Counted from the stretch's first letter, positions 53,425 to 63,074 are shown. The stretch is 64,000 nt of DNA from Brevirhabdus sp. (GCA_024637315.1 JAGXFH010000034.1:1-64000); one strand, 5' to 3'. Numbers and translations: made by a program. The notes: generated by a model from the sequence alone, not told the origin.

Positions 53425-54018
53425 TCAGGCAAAGGCCGAAGCCGCCGCGAGTGCCACCACAGCCAGCATCGCGCCAGCCATGACGAAATTGATCCGGCGT
53501 TGCACGGGCGGTGGCAGGTCCAGTCGCTTGATCGCGCCCCCGGCCCACAGCCACAGCAGATGGATGGGGATCCAGATCGCGTTCATGATGATGAATTTCA
53601 GCACGATTTCGGTGGTCAGCGCCCCCGGCAGAAACGCGAAGCCAGTGATGAACACGGTGTTGACCACGTAGGCTTTCGGGTTCAGCGCCTGCAGGATCAA
53701 CCCGTCGCCGATACCCGGCTGGCGCCGCGCCTCGATGAAACCGACCCGAGTGCCGGCAAAGGCGATCCGCGCGGCGAGATACAAGAGATAGGCGGTCGAG
53801 GCGGTGAACAGCACCGTTCGGATCACCGGGCTGGCCAGCAGCACCGCCGCCAGTCCGGTTACGACCGCCAGCCCAACGAGGTTGGTGCCGATGAAGAGCC
53901 CGGTGACATAGCGAAACCCGGCGCGGAACCCGTAAGCGGCACCGACCCCGGCGGTCGACAGGACGCCCGGCCCCGGCGTGATGATCGCCAGAAAGAACGC
54001 CGCAGCAAAGGTCAGCAT
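53425..54018 (-). CDS. LysE-family amino-acid exporter
   Basis: A 197-residue membrane protein with about six hydrophobic helices. FFLAIITPGPGVLSTAGVGA is the LysE/RhtB signature, and QALNPKAYVVNTVFITGFAF follows at the fourth helix. It probably exports amino acids or their derivatives. It is convergent with bamE and has no coupled neighbour. Confidence 0.9.
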   Translation of the reverse strand: MLTFAAAFFLAIITPGPGVLSTAGVGAAYGFRAGFRYVTGLFIGTNLVGLAVVTGLAAVLLASPVIRTVLFTASTAYLLYLAARIAFAGTRVGFIEARRQPGIGDGLILQALNPKAYVVNTVFITGFAFLPGALTTEIVLKFIIMNAIWIPIHLLWLWAGGAIKRLDLPPPVQRRINFVMAGAMLAVVALAAASAFA

Positions 54019-54108
54019 GTCAAAGCAGGACGGCTTTGAATGGAACCGGCACTCGCCCCAAGACCGGGCGAATTACGATAAATGTATTTCTTTGCAAAGC
54101 CACCCGCT

Positions 54109-55041
54109 CTAGACGACGGGCGTGATCAGCGGGTTGCCATCACGATGTGCAGTAAGGTTGCGGACGAAAAGATCGCCCATCGCCCACCTTGTCTTGGTCG
54201 TGGCGCTGCCCTGATGCGGCGACAGCACGACATTGGGCAGGGTCCAGAACTCTTCCGACATCTTCGGCTCCTCGGCAAAGACATCCAGCCCCGCCGCCCC
54301 CAGCTTGCCCGATTTCAGCAGCTCCAGCATCGCCGGTTCATCCGCAAGCGTGCCACGTCCCAGATTGACGAAGGCACCTTCTGGCCCCAGAGCCTCCAGC
54401 ACTTCGCGGCTGACAAGACCCGCCGTGCCGGTATCGCCGGGCACCACCGCGACCAGCCAATCCACGTCGCGGGCCATTTCGACCAGATCGGCATAATAGG
54501 GGAAGGGTTCGAACCGCTGCCTGGTGCGGCCGTGATAAACGACCTGCATCTTGAACGCCTGACATCGCCGCGCGATCTCCTTGCCGATCCGGCCAAGGCC
54601 AAGAATGCCGACCGTGGTGCCGGTCAACTCCCCGGTCAGGGGATAATTGCCGCCCGGCCATTTCCCGGCCCGAACATAGGCATCCGCATCGGCAATTCGC
54701 CGGCAGGTGGCCAGCATCAGCCCCAGGGCCAGCTCCGCCACCGCGTCGTTCAGCACCTCTGGCGTATTGGTCACCCGGATGTTGCGCGCCCGCGCCGCCT
54801 GCAGGTCGATTCCGTCCACGCCGACCCCGAAATTCGAGATCACCTCGAGCGCCGGCAGCTTGTCCATCACCGCACCGTCGATCCTGCCGTGATAGGTTGC
54901 GGCCATGAACCGCGTGGCCTTGTGTTCGGCCAGGAACGCGTCCTTGTCTTCGGCCTCCCACATCCGGTGCACGCGGAATTCCTTGTCCAGCGCGTCCATC
55001 GCGGATTGCAGGGTGGGGCCGGTCAGTATCACGTCTTCCAT
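54109..55041 (-). CDS. D-2-hydroxyacid dehydrogenase
   Basis: A 310-residue NAD(P)-dependent dehydrogenase. VGILGLGRIGKEIARR is the Rossmann motif; the catalytic Arg lies in VNLGRGTLAD, the Glu in DVFAEEP and His in LSPHQGSAT. The general type includes hydroxypyruvate/glyoxylate reductases. The start at 55041 has GGAG upstream; ATG 55065 is an alternative with eight extra residues. It is divergent from mnmH. Confidence 0.9.
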   Translation of the reverse strand: MEDVILTGPTLQSAMDALDKEFRVHRMWEAEDKDAFLAEHKATRFMAATYHGRIDGAVMDKLPALEVISNFGVGVDGIDLQAARARNIRVTNTPEVLNDAVAELALGLMLATCRRIADADAYVRAGKWPGGNYPLTGELTGTTVGILGLGRIGKEIARRCQAFKMQVVYHGRTRQRFEPFPYYADLVEMARDVDWLVAVVPGDTGTAGLVSREVLEALGPEGAFVNLGRGTLADEPAMLELLKSGKLGAAGLDVFAEEPKMSEEFWTLPNVVLSPHQGSATTKTRWAMGDLFVRNLTAHRDGNPLITPVV

Positions 55042-55137
55042 GGTCAGGTCTCCGGGTCGGGTCATGCTGACGGGACCGTAACGGATCGAGCGCCGAGCGC
55101 AATGGACCTTCGCCGCGGGTGGCGCTAGTCAGTCGGC

Positions 55138-56190
55138 ATGAGCATTACGTTCCAGAGCCTTTCAGAGATCGCAGGTCACGGTTTCGACACCGTGATCGAC
55201 GTGCGCTCACCTGCCGAATTCGCCGAGGATCACATTCCCGGCGCGATCAATCTGCCGGTGCTCGACGATACCGAACGCGCCCGGATCGGCACCATCTACA
55301 AGCAGGACAGCCCCTTCACCGCCCGCAAACTCGGCGCGGCCCTGGTTGCGCGAAACGCCGCCCGGCATCTGGAAACAACGCTTGCCGACAAGCCCGGCGG
55401 CTGGCGTCCGCTGGTCTATTGCTGGCGCGGCGGCCAGCGTTCGGGGTCGTTCGCCACGATCCTGCAACAGGTCGGCTGGCGCACCGAGGTGATCGACGGC
55501 GGCTATCGCAGCTACCGCCGCCTGGTCACGGCGGCGATGCACGACGCGCCGCTGCGGCACCGGCTGGTGCTTCTGGACGGCAATACCGGCACCGCCAAGA
55601 CCGAGATTCTCACGCTTCTCGCCCTGCAGGGTATCCAGACGGTCGATCTTGAGCACCTCGCCGCGCATCGCGGGTCGGTGTTCGGCGCGGTGGCGACGGC
55701 CCAACCGTCGCAGAAGGCCTTTGAAAGTAACCTGGCGCTGGCCCTCGAAGTGCTCGACCCCGCATGCCCGGTGATGGTCGAGGCCGAATCGAGCAAGATC
55801 GGCCGCTGCCTGATCCCGCCGTCGGTCTGGTCGTCAATGCTCTCGGCCCCCCGGATCCGCGTGTCGGCACCGCTGACCGCCCGCGCTGACTACCTGACCC
55901 GCGCCTATGCCGATCTGACGGCAGATCGCGACGCCCTGAAGGCAACGCTGGCCGCACTGATCCCGTTGCAGGGCCGCGCCACGGTCGAGCACTGGCAAAT
56001 GCTGGCAGATCAGGGCGCGCTGCACCAGCTGGCCGCGGAGTTGATGGAACGCCATTACGATCCGCGCTACGGCAAGTCGCGCGACCGCTCCGATCCGACG
56101 ATCCTGGCCGAGATCGAGACCACCAGCCTTGCGCCCGAAACGCTTCCCGGTCTGGCCAAACGGATCGCAACGCATCTGCGTCCGCTCTGA
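55138..56190 (+). CDS. mnmH: tRNA 2-selenouridine synthase (MnmH/SelU)
   Basis: A 350-residue enzyme replacing sulfur by selenium at wobble 2-thiouridine of tRNAs. The N-terminal rhodanese domain has its cysteine in VYCWRGGQRSGSF; a P-loop domain follows with LLDGNTGTAKTEIL, a variant Walker A. QTVDLEHLAAHRGSVFG is a further signature. The selenophosphate donor gene selD is convergent 78 bases away. Confidence 0.94.
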   Translation: MSITFQSLSEIAGHGFDTVIDVRSPAEFAEDHIPGAINLPVLDDTERARIGTIYKQDSPFTARKLGAALVARNAARHLETTLADKPGGWRPLVYCWRGGQRSGSFATILQQVGWRTEVIDGGYRSYRRLVTAAMHDAPLRHRLVLLDGNTGTAKTEILTLLALQGIQTVDLEHLAAHRGSVFGAVATAQPSQKAFESNLALALEVLDPACPVMVEAESSKIGRCLIPPSVWSSMLSAPRIRVSAPLTARADYLTRAYADLTADRDALKATLAALIPLQGRATVEHWQMLADQGALHQLAAELMERHYDPRYGKSRDRSDPTILAEIETTSLAPETLPGLAKRIATHLRPL

Positions 56191-56216
56191 AGCGCGCCTG
56201 ATCGGTCTTTTGTTTG

Positions 56217-56237
56217 CAAATATTCCCGCCGGAGGCT
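56217..56237 (-). repeat. Dispersed intergenic repeat, copy 7
   Basis: On the minus strand GCCTCCGGCGGGAATATTTG, between the convergent mnmH and selD genes. Confidence 0.6.
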
Positions 56238-56268
56238 CCGACCTGCCGCTGGGGAAGAACCTCAGGGG

Positions 56269-58452
56269 TCAGGTCAGACGGAGGTGCGGCGGGCCGGCCA
56301 CACAGCGCCCGATCAGCCACAGGTCCAGCCCCTCTGCCGCGAACAGCCGTACCAGCCCGGCAACCTCGGGTTCCGGCACGGCGGCCAGCAGGCCGCCGGC
56401 GGTCTGCGGATCAAACAGCAGATCTGCCCGCGCGCTGCCATCGGCAAGCAGATCCGTGCAATAGGCGCGGTTGTCGGCATGAAGCGTCGAGCGGACGCCC
56501 GCCTCCGCCATCGCCTCGGCCCCGTCCAGAAGCGGCAGGTCGCCAAGCTTGATCTCGATCCCGATGCCCGAAGCCCGCGCCATGCCCTGCGCATGACCGG
56601 CCAGTCCGAATCCGGTCACATCGGTCATCGCATGGGCGGCGGCCAGCAGCTCTGCCGCCTTGCCCTGCGGCTCGGCCATCCGCGCCAGCGCGCTCGCCAC
56701 CCAGGCGCCGCGCGCCTGCAGCGCCATCTCGGCGGCCATGACCGTGCCGCTGCCGATGGGCTTGGTCAGCACCAGAACATCGCCGGGTTTCGCGCCGGCC
56801 AATGTCACTGGCGCGTCCTTTGTCAGACCGGTCACGGTAAAGCCAATGATCAGTTCCGACCCGACCGAGCTGTGCCCGCCGACGATCTCTGCACCCTCGG
56901 CGCGGAACACCTCTGCGGCGGCGGCCATGATCTCTGTCAGCCAGCTTTTCTGCATCTCCACCGACAGGCGCGGCAGCACGATTGTTGCCAGAGCCGCCTG
57001 TGGTTTTGCGCCCATCGCCCAGATATCCCCCAGCGCATGGATGGCGGCGATCCGCGCCATCAGCCACGGATCCTCGGTGAAGGCGCGCAGATGATCCGTG
57101 GTGATCACCTGACGCTTCCCCTCGGGGCCCGTCAGCGTCGCGGCATCGTCGCCGGGTCGCGACAGCACGTCGCTTCGTCCCACCGGTCCCAGCCCCGCCA
57201 GCACCGCCGTCAAGGCTTGCCCGGCCACTTTCGCGCCACAACCACCGCAGAGCGGCTTGTCGCCCAACGCCTGGCGCAAACCCTCTGCATGGCGTTCCGG
57301 CAAGCGCGGCCCGGGCATCGGTTTGAGAGCGGTGAACTGCGCCATGAACTTGGCGTCGATGCGATCCTTCCAGCGCCACAGCCATGCGCCCTGCAGCCGA
57401 AACCCGTGCCATTCTGCGATCGCGGCCTTGCCGCCCATCGAGATCAGCTTGAGGAAATCCCTCTGCGGATAGTAGTGCCGCAAACGCCCGCCCGACAGCA
57501 CCGCGCGCAGGTTGTCGTAAAGGAACGGCGCCTCGCGCACCGCAAAAACCCCGGCCTTGGGGCGCGGCGCATGGGCCAGATGGGCACAGTCGCCGACCGC
57601 AAATATCGCATCGTGGCCCATGGCCCGCAACGTCGCATCGACGCTGATGAATCCGTCCTGCAGCACCAGCCCGGTCTTTTGCAACCAGTCCTGTGGCCGC
57701 GCGCCCGCCGCCCCCAGAGTGAATCGAGAAGCAACCTCGCGCGCCCCCTCCAGAATCACCTTCGAGGCGCACACTTCGACAACCTCGCTATTCTCCAGGA
57801 TCTCGACGCCGATACGATCCAGCCTGTCCCGCAGCGCCCCGACCGAGGCTTCGCCCATACCCCGCAGCAGCCGGTCGCGCTCGATCAGCCTGATCCCGAT
57901 ATCGCGCGCCCCGTCCTGGCGCAGGGCATGATGCATCGCCATCGCCAACTCGACACCACCGACGCCGCCGCCGATCACCGCCAGATCCGGCGCAACTTCG
58001 CCGGTCGAGACGCCGGCGCGAAATCGAGCCCAGGCATCGGCGAACCGGTCGAGCGGTTTGGCGGCCACGCCATGCTCGACAAAGCCAGCCAGACCCGGCA
58101 GGTCAGAAGTGATGCCGACATCGACCGAGGCCGCGTGAAACGGCAGCACCCGACCGTTCTCCAGCGTAACGGTCCGCGCCTCGGGGTCGAGCCCGACCGC
58201 ACGGTCGAGGATCAGCCGCGCCCCGGCAAAGCGCGCCAGCCGCACAAGGTCGATGTCCAGTTCCTGCCGGTCGTAATGCCCGGCGACATGGCCCGGCAGC
58301 ATGCCGGTATAGGGCGCGACCGGCTCGGGGCTGATCACCGTCACCCGGACACCCGCCAGCGGCTTCATTCCCCACATCCTGAGGACCAGCGCATGGGCAT
58401 GGCCGCCACCGATCAGCACCAGTTCGCGGGTCAGGGGCAGGGGCAGGTACAT
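56269..58452 (-). CDS. selD: Selenide, water dikinase fused to FAD/NAD(P)H oxidoreductase
   Basis: A 727-residue fusion. Residues 1 to about 390 are an NADH-dehydrogenase-like flavoprotein (LVLIGGGHAHALVL at the N terminus, DLAVIGGGVGGVELAMA for NAD, AIFAVGDCAHL for FAD). The rest is SelD: CGGCGAK with catalytic Cys405 and Lys408, then RPGDDAATLTG, ITTDHLRAFTEDP and MTDVTGFGLAGHA. It makes selenophosphate from selenide and ATP. No selenocysteine codon is used at the active site. Start 58452 has GGAGG upstream and is preferred to 58470. Confidence 0.94.
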   Translation of the reverse strand: MYLPLPLTRELVLIGGGHAHALVLRMWGMKPLAGVRVTVISPEPVAPYTGMLPGHVAGHYDRQELDIDLVRLARFAGARLILDRAVGLDPEARTVTLENGRVLPFHAASVDVGITSDLPGLAGFVEHGVAAKPLDRFADAWARFRAGVSTGEVAPDLAVIGGGVGGVELAMAMHHALRQDGARDIGIRLIERDRLLRGMGEASVGALRDRLDRIGVEILENSEVVEVCASKVILEGAREVASRFTLGAAGARPQDWLQKTGLVLQDGFISVDATLRAMGHDAIFAVGDCAHLAHAPRPKAGVFAVREAPFLYDNLRAVLSGGRLRHYYPQRDFLKLISMGGKAAIAEWHGFRLQGAWLWRWKDRIDAKFMAQFTALKPMPGPRLPERHAEGLRQALGDKPLCGGCGAKVAGQALTAVLAGLGPVGRSDVLSRPGDDAATLTGPEGKRQVITTDHLRAFTEDPWLMARIAAIHALGDIWAMGAKPQAALATIVLPRLSVEMQKSWLTEIMAAAAEVFRAEGAEIVGGHSSVGSELIIGFTVTGLTKDAPVTLAGAKPGDVLVLTKPIGSGTVMAAEMALQARGAWVASALARMAEPQGKAAELLAAAHAMTDVTGFGLAGHAQGMARASGIGIEIKLGDLPLLDGAEAMAEAGVRSTLHADNRAYCTDLLADGSARADLLFDPQTAGGLLAAVPEPEVAGLVRLFAAEGLDLWLIGRCVAGPPHLRLT

Positions 58453-58509
58453 CAATCCTCCGGGGTTCATCGTCAGACCTAGGAAGATTCGGCCCGAAAG
58501 GCGAGGGGG

Positions 58510-59073
58510 TCAGGGGGCGACCCACTGACCCCGCCAGTCATCCGAACGCGCATAGACGGCGCGGCAATCAACCGGCCGCGCCAGATGGACGGCGTCGATC
58601 CCGCTCAGCATGATCCGCAGTATCGCCAGCCGTGCCGGATCCGGTACCCGACAGAACGCGCGGCTGGCGTCGATCGGCGTGCCGGGGGGCGGCACCGTGC
58701 CATAATTGCCGCGCTGCGCCTCGCTCATCGCCTGCCAGTCGGGCAGGGCCGCTTCGCAGCCAATCACCTCCGCCTCGCCCCGCAGCCGGATCTGCAACTG
58801 ATCTGCAGGATGCCAGAGCAGCAGCGACACCAATCGATTGGCCCGGACTTCAGCGACTTTCGGCGTTGCGGCATCGGTAAAGACCTCGATCCGCCCCGCC
58901 GCCCGATCAGCGCGGCGCAGCACCACCTGCCGCAGTTCCGGCCCGCCGTCCGCACCAATCGTCGCCAGTGTCGCCAGCCCGGCATGACCGCCGCGCGGGG
59001 TGGCAAGGTCGCCGACCTCGCTCCAGATCCGGTCCAGCAGCGCCTGCGGGGACTTGGTCCAGCCATGTGTCAC
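58510..59073 (-). CDS. Pyridoxamine-5'-phosphate-oxidase-like flavin-binding protein
   Basis: A 187-residue split-barrel protein: LATLATIGADGGPELRQVVL, VFTDAATPKVAEVRANRLVS, LLLWHPADQLQIRLRGEAEV. It resembles the alphaproteobacterial PNPOx-like group in which the true PdxH C-terminal signature is absent. A flavin-dependent reduction role is likely, but no substrate is known. The 199 bases between it and the Rieske gene contain no other feature I could support. Confidence 0.85.
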   Translation of the reverse strand: MTHGWTKSPQALLDRIWSEVGDLATPRGGHAGLATLATIGADGGPELRQVVLRRADRAAGRIEVFTDAATPKVAEVRANRLVSLLLWHPADQLQIRLRGEAEVIGCEAALPDWQAMSEAQRGNYGTVPPPGTPIDASRAFCRVPDPARLAILRIMLSGIDAVHLARPVDCRAVYARSDDWRGQWVAP

Positions 59074-59272
59074 GGATATCGCCTTTCCTCAGTGGCACCT
59101 GAAACATGCACCGAAGCCCGGTCGGGGACAATCCGCCAGCCCCCCCGGCACGTGGCCCATCCGCGCCGCATCTTGTCGCAGCCAGAACAGTCGACGTCGC
59201 CTGCGAGGCTTGCGGCCTGGGGCGATGCGGCGCAGCATGTCAGCAGTTTCGCCCCTGCCCGGAGCCCCGTCC

Positions 59273-60433
59273 ATGACCGCCCACGACCTTTCCGGTGTCC
59301 TGTCCCCCGTCGCCACCGCGCGCGGATTGCCCAATGAACATTACGTTTCCGACGAGATGTTCGACCTCGAAAAAGAGCGTGTCCTGTTTGATAACTGGTC
59401 GGCAATCGGATTTGCCAAGGACGTGGCCGAACCGGGCGACGCGATGCCGGTCGACTTTCTCGGCATGCCCCTGCTGGTCGTGCGCGGCAAGGATGATGTG
59501 GTGCGGGTCTATCAGAACACCTGCCGCCACCGCGGCATGATCCTGGTCGAGGAGAAGAAGAAGGTCGGCGGCGTCATCCGCTGCCCCTATCACTCATGGT
59601 GCTACGCGCTGACCGGCGAACTGGTGGCGACCCCGCATGTCGGCGGGCCAGGCCACAACACCCACGCGGACATCAAGCGCGGCGAATTGGGTCTTGTCGA
59701 GATTCGCAGCCACATCTGGCGCGATATCGTCTTTGTCAACATCTCGGGCAAGGCCGCCGATTTCACCATTTATGCCGCCGAGGCGATCGCCGCCTGGGGC
59801 GAGTTCGAGGGCAAGCCGCTTTACCATTCCGGCGAGGATTCGAGCTTCAGGTTCGATGTGGCCTGCAACTGGAAACTGGCGGTCGAGAATTACTGCGAAA
59901 GCTATCATCTGCCGTGGATCCATCCGGGTCTGAACAGCTATTCGCGGCTGGAAGATCACTATCATATCGAGAATCCGGGAAAGTACTCCGGACAGGGCAC
60001 GCTGGTGTACCGGCCGATGATCTCCGAGGATGGCCGCCGCCTCCCCGATTTCGAGGGGCTGGGCGAGAAATGGGATGCCGGCGCGGAATACATCACGCTC
60101 TATCCCAACGTGTTGCTTGGCGTGCATCGAGACCATGCCTTCGCGATCATCCTTGAACCCAGGGCCAAGGACCGCACCGTCGAGCATGTCGAGATCTATT
60201 ACGCCGCCGAGGAAGCGACCGGTCCGAAATGGGAGCCGATGCGCAAGGTCAATTCGAAGATGTGGTACAGCGTCTTCGAAGAGGATCTGTTCGTCGTCGA
60301 AGGCATGCAGAAGGGCCGCAACGGGCGTTATTTCGACGGCGGCAAGTTCAGCCCGGTCATGGACAGCCCGACGCATCTGTTTCACCACTGGGTCGCCAGC
60401 CAACTGACCGAGAGGCCCCTTGCAGCCGAATGA
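59273..60433 (+). CDS. Rieske non-heme iron oxygenase, quaternary-amine demethylase type
   Basis: A 386-residue ring-hydroxylating-type alpha subunit. Rieske ligands are Cys84-x-His86 and Cys104-x2-His107; the catalytic iron site lies in AVENYCESYHLPWIHPG. The sequence favours the glycine-betaine/stachydrine demethylase branch, because genes for FAD/GcvT demethylases follow. The reductase subunit is not in the window. ATG 59273 follows GGAG. Its stop lies within the next gene. Confidence 0.85.
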   Translation: MTAHDLSGVLSPVATARGLPNEHYVSDEMFDLEKERVLFDNWSAIGFAKDVAEPGDAMPVDFLGMPLLVVRGKDDVVRVYQNTCRHRGMILVEEKKKVGGVIRCPYHSWCYALTGELVATPHVGGPGHNTHADIKRGELGLVEIRSHIWRDIVFVNISGKAADFTIYAAEAIAAWGEFEGKPLYHSGEDSSFRFDVACNWKLAVENYCESYHLPWIHPGLNSYSRLEDHYHIENPGKYSGQGTLVYRPMISEDGRRLPDFEGLGEKWDAGAEYITLYPNVLLGVHRDHAFAIILEPRAKDRTVEHVEIYYAAEEATGPKWEPMRKVNSKMWYSVFEEDLFVVEGMQKGRNGRYFDGGKFSPVMDSPTHLFHHWVASQLTERPLAAE

Positions 60434-60653
60434 GGAACGACTCGACCGCAGGATGCTGGCCGCCCATGCCTGCGGCGACAAACGTGCGCTGGTCGATCTT
60501 TACGCACTGGCAGCAGAGATGAGTGAAGTCGCGCAAGACATTGACGCTGCGTGCTTTTACCTGACACATGCCTACATATTCGCGCTCGATACCGGCGCAG
60601 ATGAGGCGCGGGACTTACATGCGCGGTTAAAGGCGCGCGGACGCGAGGAATAG
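60420..60653 (+). CDS. Small helical protein between oxygenase and demethylase genes
   Basis: A 77-residue, all-helical protein, LDRRMLAAHACGDKRALVDL, with QDIDAACFYLTHAYIFALDT, resembling a single TPR-like helical pair. The start is TTG at 60420, overlapping the Rieske stop by 14 bases; ATG 60453 is an alternative. It ends nine bases before the FAD gene, so it is an operon member. No known function. Confidence 0.7.
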   Translation: MQPNEERLDRRMLAAHACGDKRALVDLYALAAEMSEVAQDIDAACFYLTHAYIFALDTGADEARDLHARLKARGREE

Positions 60654-60662
60654 GGGATATCC

Positions 60663-63071
60663 ATGCGAAATACGGCGCAGGTCGTGGTCATCGGCGGCGG
60701 AGTCGTCGGCTGTTCGGTTCTTTACCACCTGACGAAACAGGGCTGGACCGATGTGGTGCTGATTGAGCGCTCGGAACTGACCAGTGGCAGCACATGGCAT
60801 GCAGCAGGCGGCTTTCACACGCTCAACTCCGATACCAACATGGCCGCGCTTCAGGGCTACACGATCCGGCTTTACCGCGAGCTCGAAGAGCTGACCGGCC
60901 AAAGCTGCGGGTTGCACCATGTCGGCGGCGTCACCATCGCGACCTCGCAAGACCGTCTGGACCAGTTGAAGGCCGAACGCGCCAAGCACCGCTACATGGG
61001 CCTTGATACCGAGATCATCGGCCCGGAAGAGGTGGCGAAACTGTCGCCGATCACCGACGTGACAGGCGTTCTTGGGGCGCTCTATGACCCGCTTGACGGA
61101 CATCTCGACCCCTACGGCACCACCATGGCTTATGCGGCGGCGGCCAGGAAAGCCGGGGCCGAGATCGTGCTGCGTAACCGGGTGCTGGAACTCAATCAGA
61201 CTGCGGACGGCTGGGACGTGGTGACGGAACAGGGCACCGTGCAGGCCGAGCATGTCGTCAATGCGGCGGGCCTCTGGGCGCGGGAAGTGGGTGCGATGGC
61301 GGGCGTCTACCTGCCGCTGCACCCGATGGAGCATCAGTATTTCATTACCGACGATATTCCGGAAGTCGTGAACCACGGCAAGGAGTTGCCGCACGTCATG
61401 GATCCAGCCGGCGAGACCTACCTGCGGCAAGAGGGCAAGGGACTTGTCATCGGCATCTACGAGCAGAAATGCGTGCCATGGGCCGTGGATGGCACGAAAT
61501 GGGACTTTGGCCACGAACTGCTGAACAACGACCTCGACCGCGTCGAGGAGCCGCTGGAGGCTGCGTTCAAACGCTATCCGGTGCTGGGCCGCGCCTCGAT
61601 GAAGAAGATCATAAACGGTCCGTTCACCTTTGCGCCCGACGGCAACCCGCTGGTCGGCCCGATCCCCGGCAAGCCCGGCCTGTGGTCGGCCTGTGCGGTT
61701 ATGGCCGGGTTCAGCCAGGGTGGCGGCGTCGGCAAGGCGCTGTCGGAATGGATGGTGCAGGGTGAGCCCGAGAATGACGTTTTCGCGATGGATGTCGCAC
61801 GCTTCGGCGACTGGACCGGGCCGGACTGGACCCGGCTGAAGGTCATCGAGAATTACCAGCGCCGCTTCTCGATCAGCTACCCGAACGAGGAACTGCCTGT
61901 CGCACGACCGCTGGAAACCACACCCGCCTACGGGCTCTGGGATGCACAGCGGGCGGTTTTCGGCTCGGGCTACGGGATGGAGCATGTCAACTACTTCGCC
62001 CCTCAGGGCGCCCCGAGGTTCGAGGACCCTTCGTTCCGCCGCTCGAACGCGCATGACGTGGTCGGGCAGGAATGCCGCACGGTCCGCGAGGCGGTCGGCA
62101 TCAACGAAATCCACAATTTCGGGAAATATGCGGTGGAGGGGCCGGACGCCGTCAACTGGCTGAACCGGATCATGGCGAACCGGGTACCGGAAGAGGGGCG
62201 GATCGCGCTGACTCCGATGCTGTCGCCGAAGGGCAAGATCATCGGTGATTTCACCATGATGCGGCTTGGCCCGGACGCAGTCCAGCTGACCGCCAGCTAC
62301 TCGGCGCAAAGCTATCACATGCGCTGGTTCCTGCAACATCAGGAACGTGATGTATCCATCAGAAATGTAAGCGAGGAACGTCTTGGCTTCCAGATCGCAG
62401 GCCCGAAGGCGCGGGATGTCCTGGCCGCGGTGACCGGCACCGATGTCTCGAATGCCGCGCTGCCGTTCCTGCATGTACGCAAGCTCGCGGTGGGGCATAT
62501 CCCGGTCACCGTCGCGCGGGTCAGCTATACCGGCGATCTGGGATACGAGATCTACTGTCACCGCAATCACCAGATCGCGCTTTACCAGGTGCTTTCCGCC
62601 GTCGGCAAATTCCACGGGATGCGCCCCTTCGGGATGCGCGCGATGATGTCGCTGCGGCTGGAAAAATCATTCGGCTCATGGATGCGTGAATACCGGCCCG
62701 ACTATACGCCCGCCGAAACAGGGCTCGACCGCTTCATCGCCTGGAAGAAGAACGATTTCATCGGCCGAGACGCTGCGCTGCGGCTGCGCGATACGCCCCC
62801 CGACCGGCAATTGGCCACCTTCATCGTCGATGCCGAGGATGCCGATGTCGTCGCCTATGAGCCGATCTTCGACGGCGAGGATGTCGTCGGCTTCTGCACG
62901 TCGGGTGGCTATGCGCACCATGCTGGCAAATCCGTCGCCCTTGGCTTCCTGCCCCGCGAACGCATCGTCGACGGGGCGGAGTTCAGGATCGAAATCCTTG
63001 GTCAGCGCCGCAATGCTCACGTGCATACCACGCCGCTTTTCGACGCCGACGCATCAAGAATGAGGGGCTAA
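60663..63071 (+). CDS. FAD-dependent demethylase with GcvT domain (dimethylglycine/sarcosine dehydrogenase type)
   Basis: An 802-residue flavoprotein. VVIGGGVVGCSVLYHLTKQG at the N terminus binds FAD; SGSTWHAAGG is the site where such enzymes attach FAD through histidine. From about residue 390 the protein is a GcvT-like aminomethyltransferase that would pass formaldehyde to tetrahydrofolate (EGRIALTPMLSPKGKIIGDF, GDLGYEIYCHRNHQIALYQV). It probably demethylates dimethylglycine or sarcosine made by the oxygenase. A second paralogue begins three bases after its stop. Confidence 0.9.
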   Translation: MRNTAQVVVIGGGVVGCSVLYHLTKQGWTDVVLIERSELTSGSTWHAAGGFHTLNSDTNMAALQGYTIRLYRELEELTGQSCGLHHVGGVTIATSQDRLDQLKAERAKHRYMGLDTEIIGPEEVAKLSPITDVTGVLGALYDPLDGHLDPYGTTMAYAAAARKAGAEIVLRNRVLELNQTADGWDVVTEQGTVQAEHVVNAAGLWAREVGAMAGVYLPLHPMEHQYFITDDIPEVVNHGKELPHVMDPAGETYLRQEGKGLVIGIYEQKCVPWAVDGTKWDFGHELLNNDLDRVEEPLEAAFKRYPVLGRASMKKIINGPFTFAPDGNPLVGPIPGKPGLWSACAVMAGFSQGGGVGKALSEWMVQGEPENDVFAMDVARFGDWTGPDWTRLKVIENYQRRFSISYPNEELPVARPLETTPAYGLWDAQRAVFGSGYGMEHVNYFAPQGAPRFEDPSFRRSNAHDVVGQECRTVREAVGINEIHNFGKYAVEGPDAVNWLNRIMANRVPEEGRIALTPMLSPKGKIIGDFTMMRLGPDAVQLTASYSAQSYHMRWFLQHQERDVSIRNVSEERLGFQIAGPKARDVLAAVTGTDVSNAALPFLHVRKLAVGHIPVTVARVSYTGDLGYEIYCHRNHQIALYQVLSAVGKFHGMRPFGMRAMMSLRLEKSFGSWMREYRPDYTPAETGLDRFIAWKKNDFIGRDAALRLRDTPPDRQLATFIVDAEDADVVAYEPIFDGEDVVGFCTSGGYAHHAGKSVALGFLPRERIVDGAEFRIEILGQRRNAHVHTTPLFDADASRMRG

Positions 63072-63074
63072 TTG

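Noticed and set aside
56284-58482. 732-codon plus-strand frame opposite selD
   Set aside because: Exact antisense of a gene with full family motifs; the protein is rich in Gln, Arg, His and Pro, as high-GC shadow frames are.
60627-62615. 662-codon minus-strand frame opposite the first FAD/GcvT gene
   Set aside because: Antisense shadow with no family pattern; the plus strand is clearly coding.
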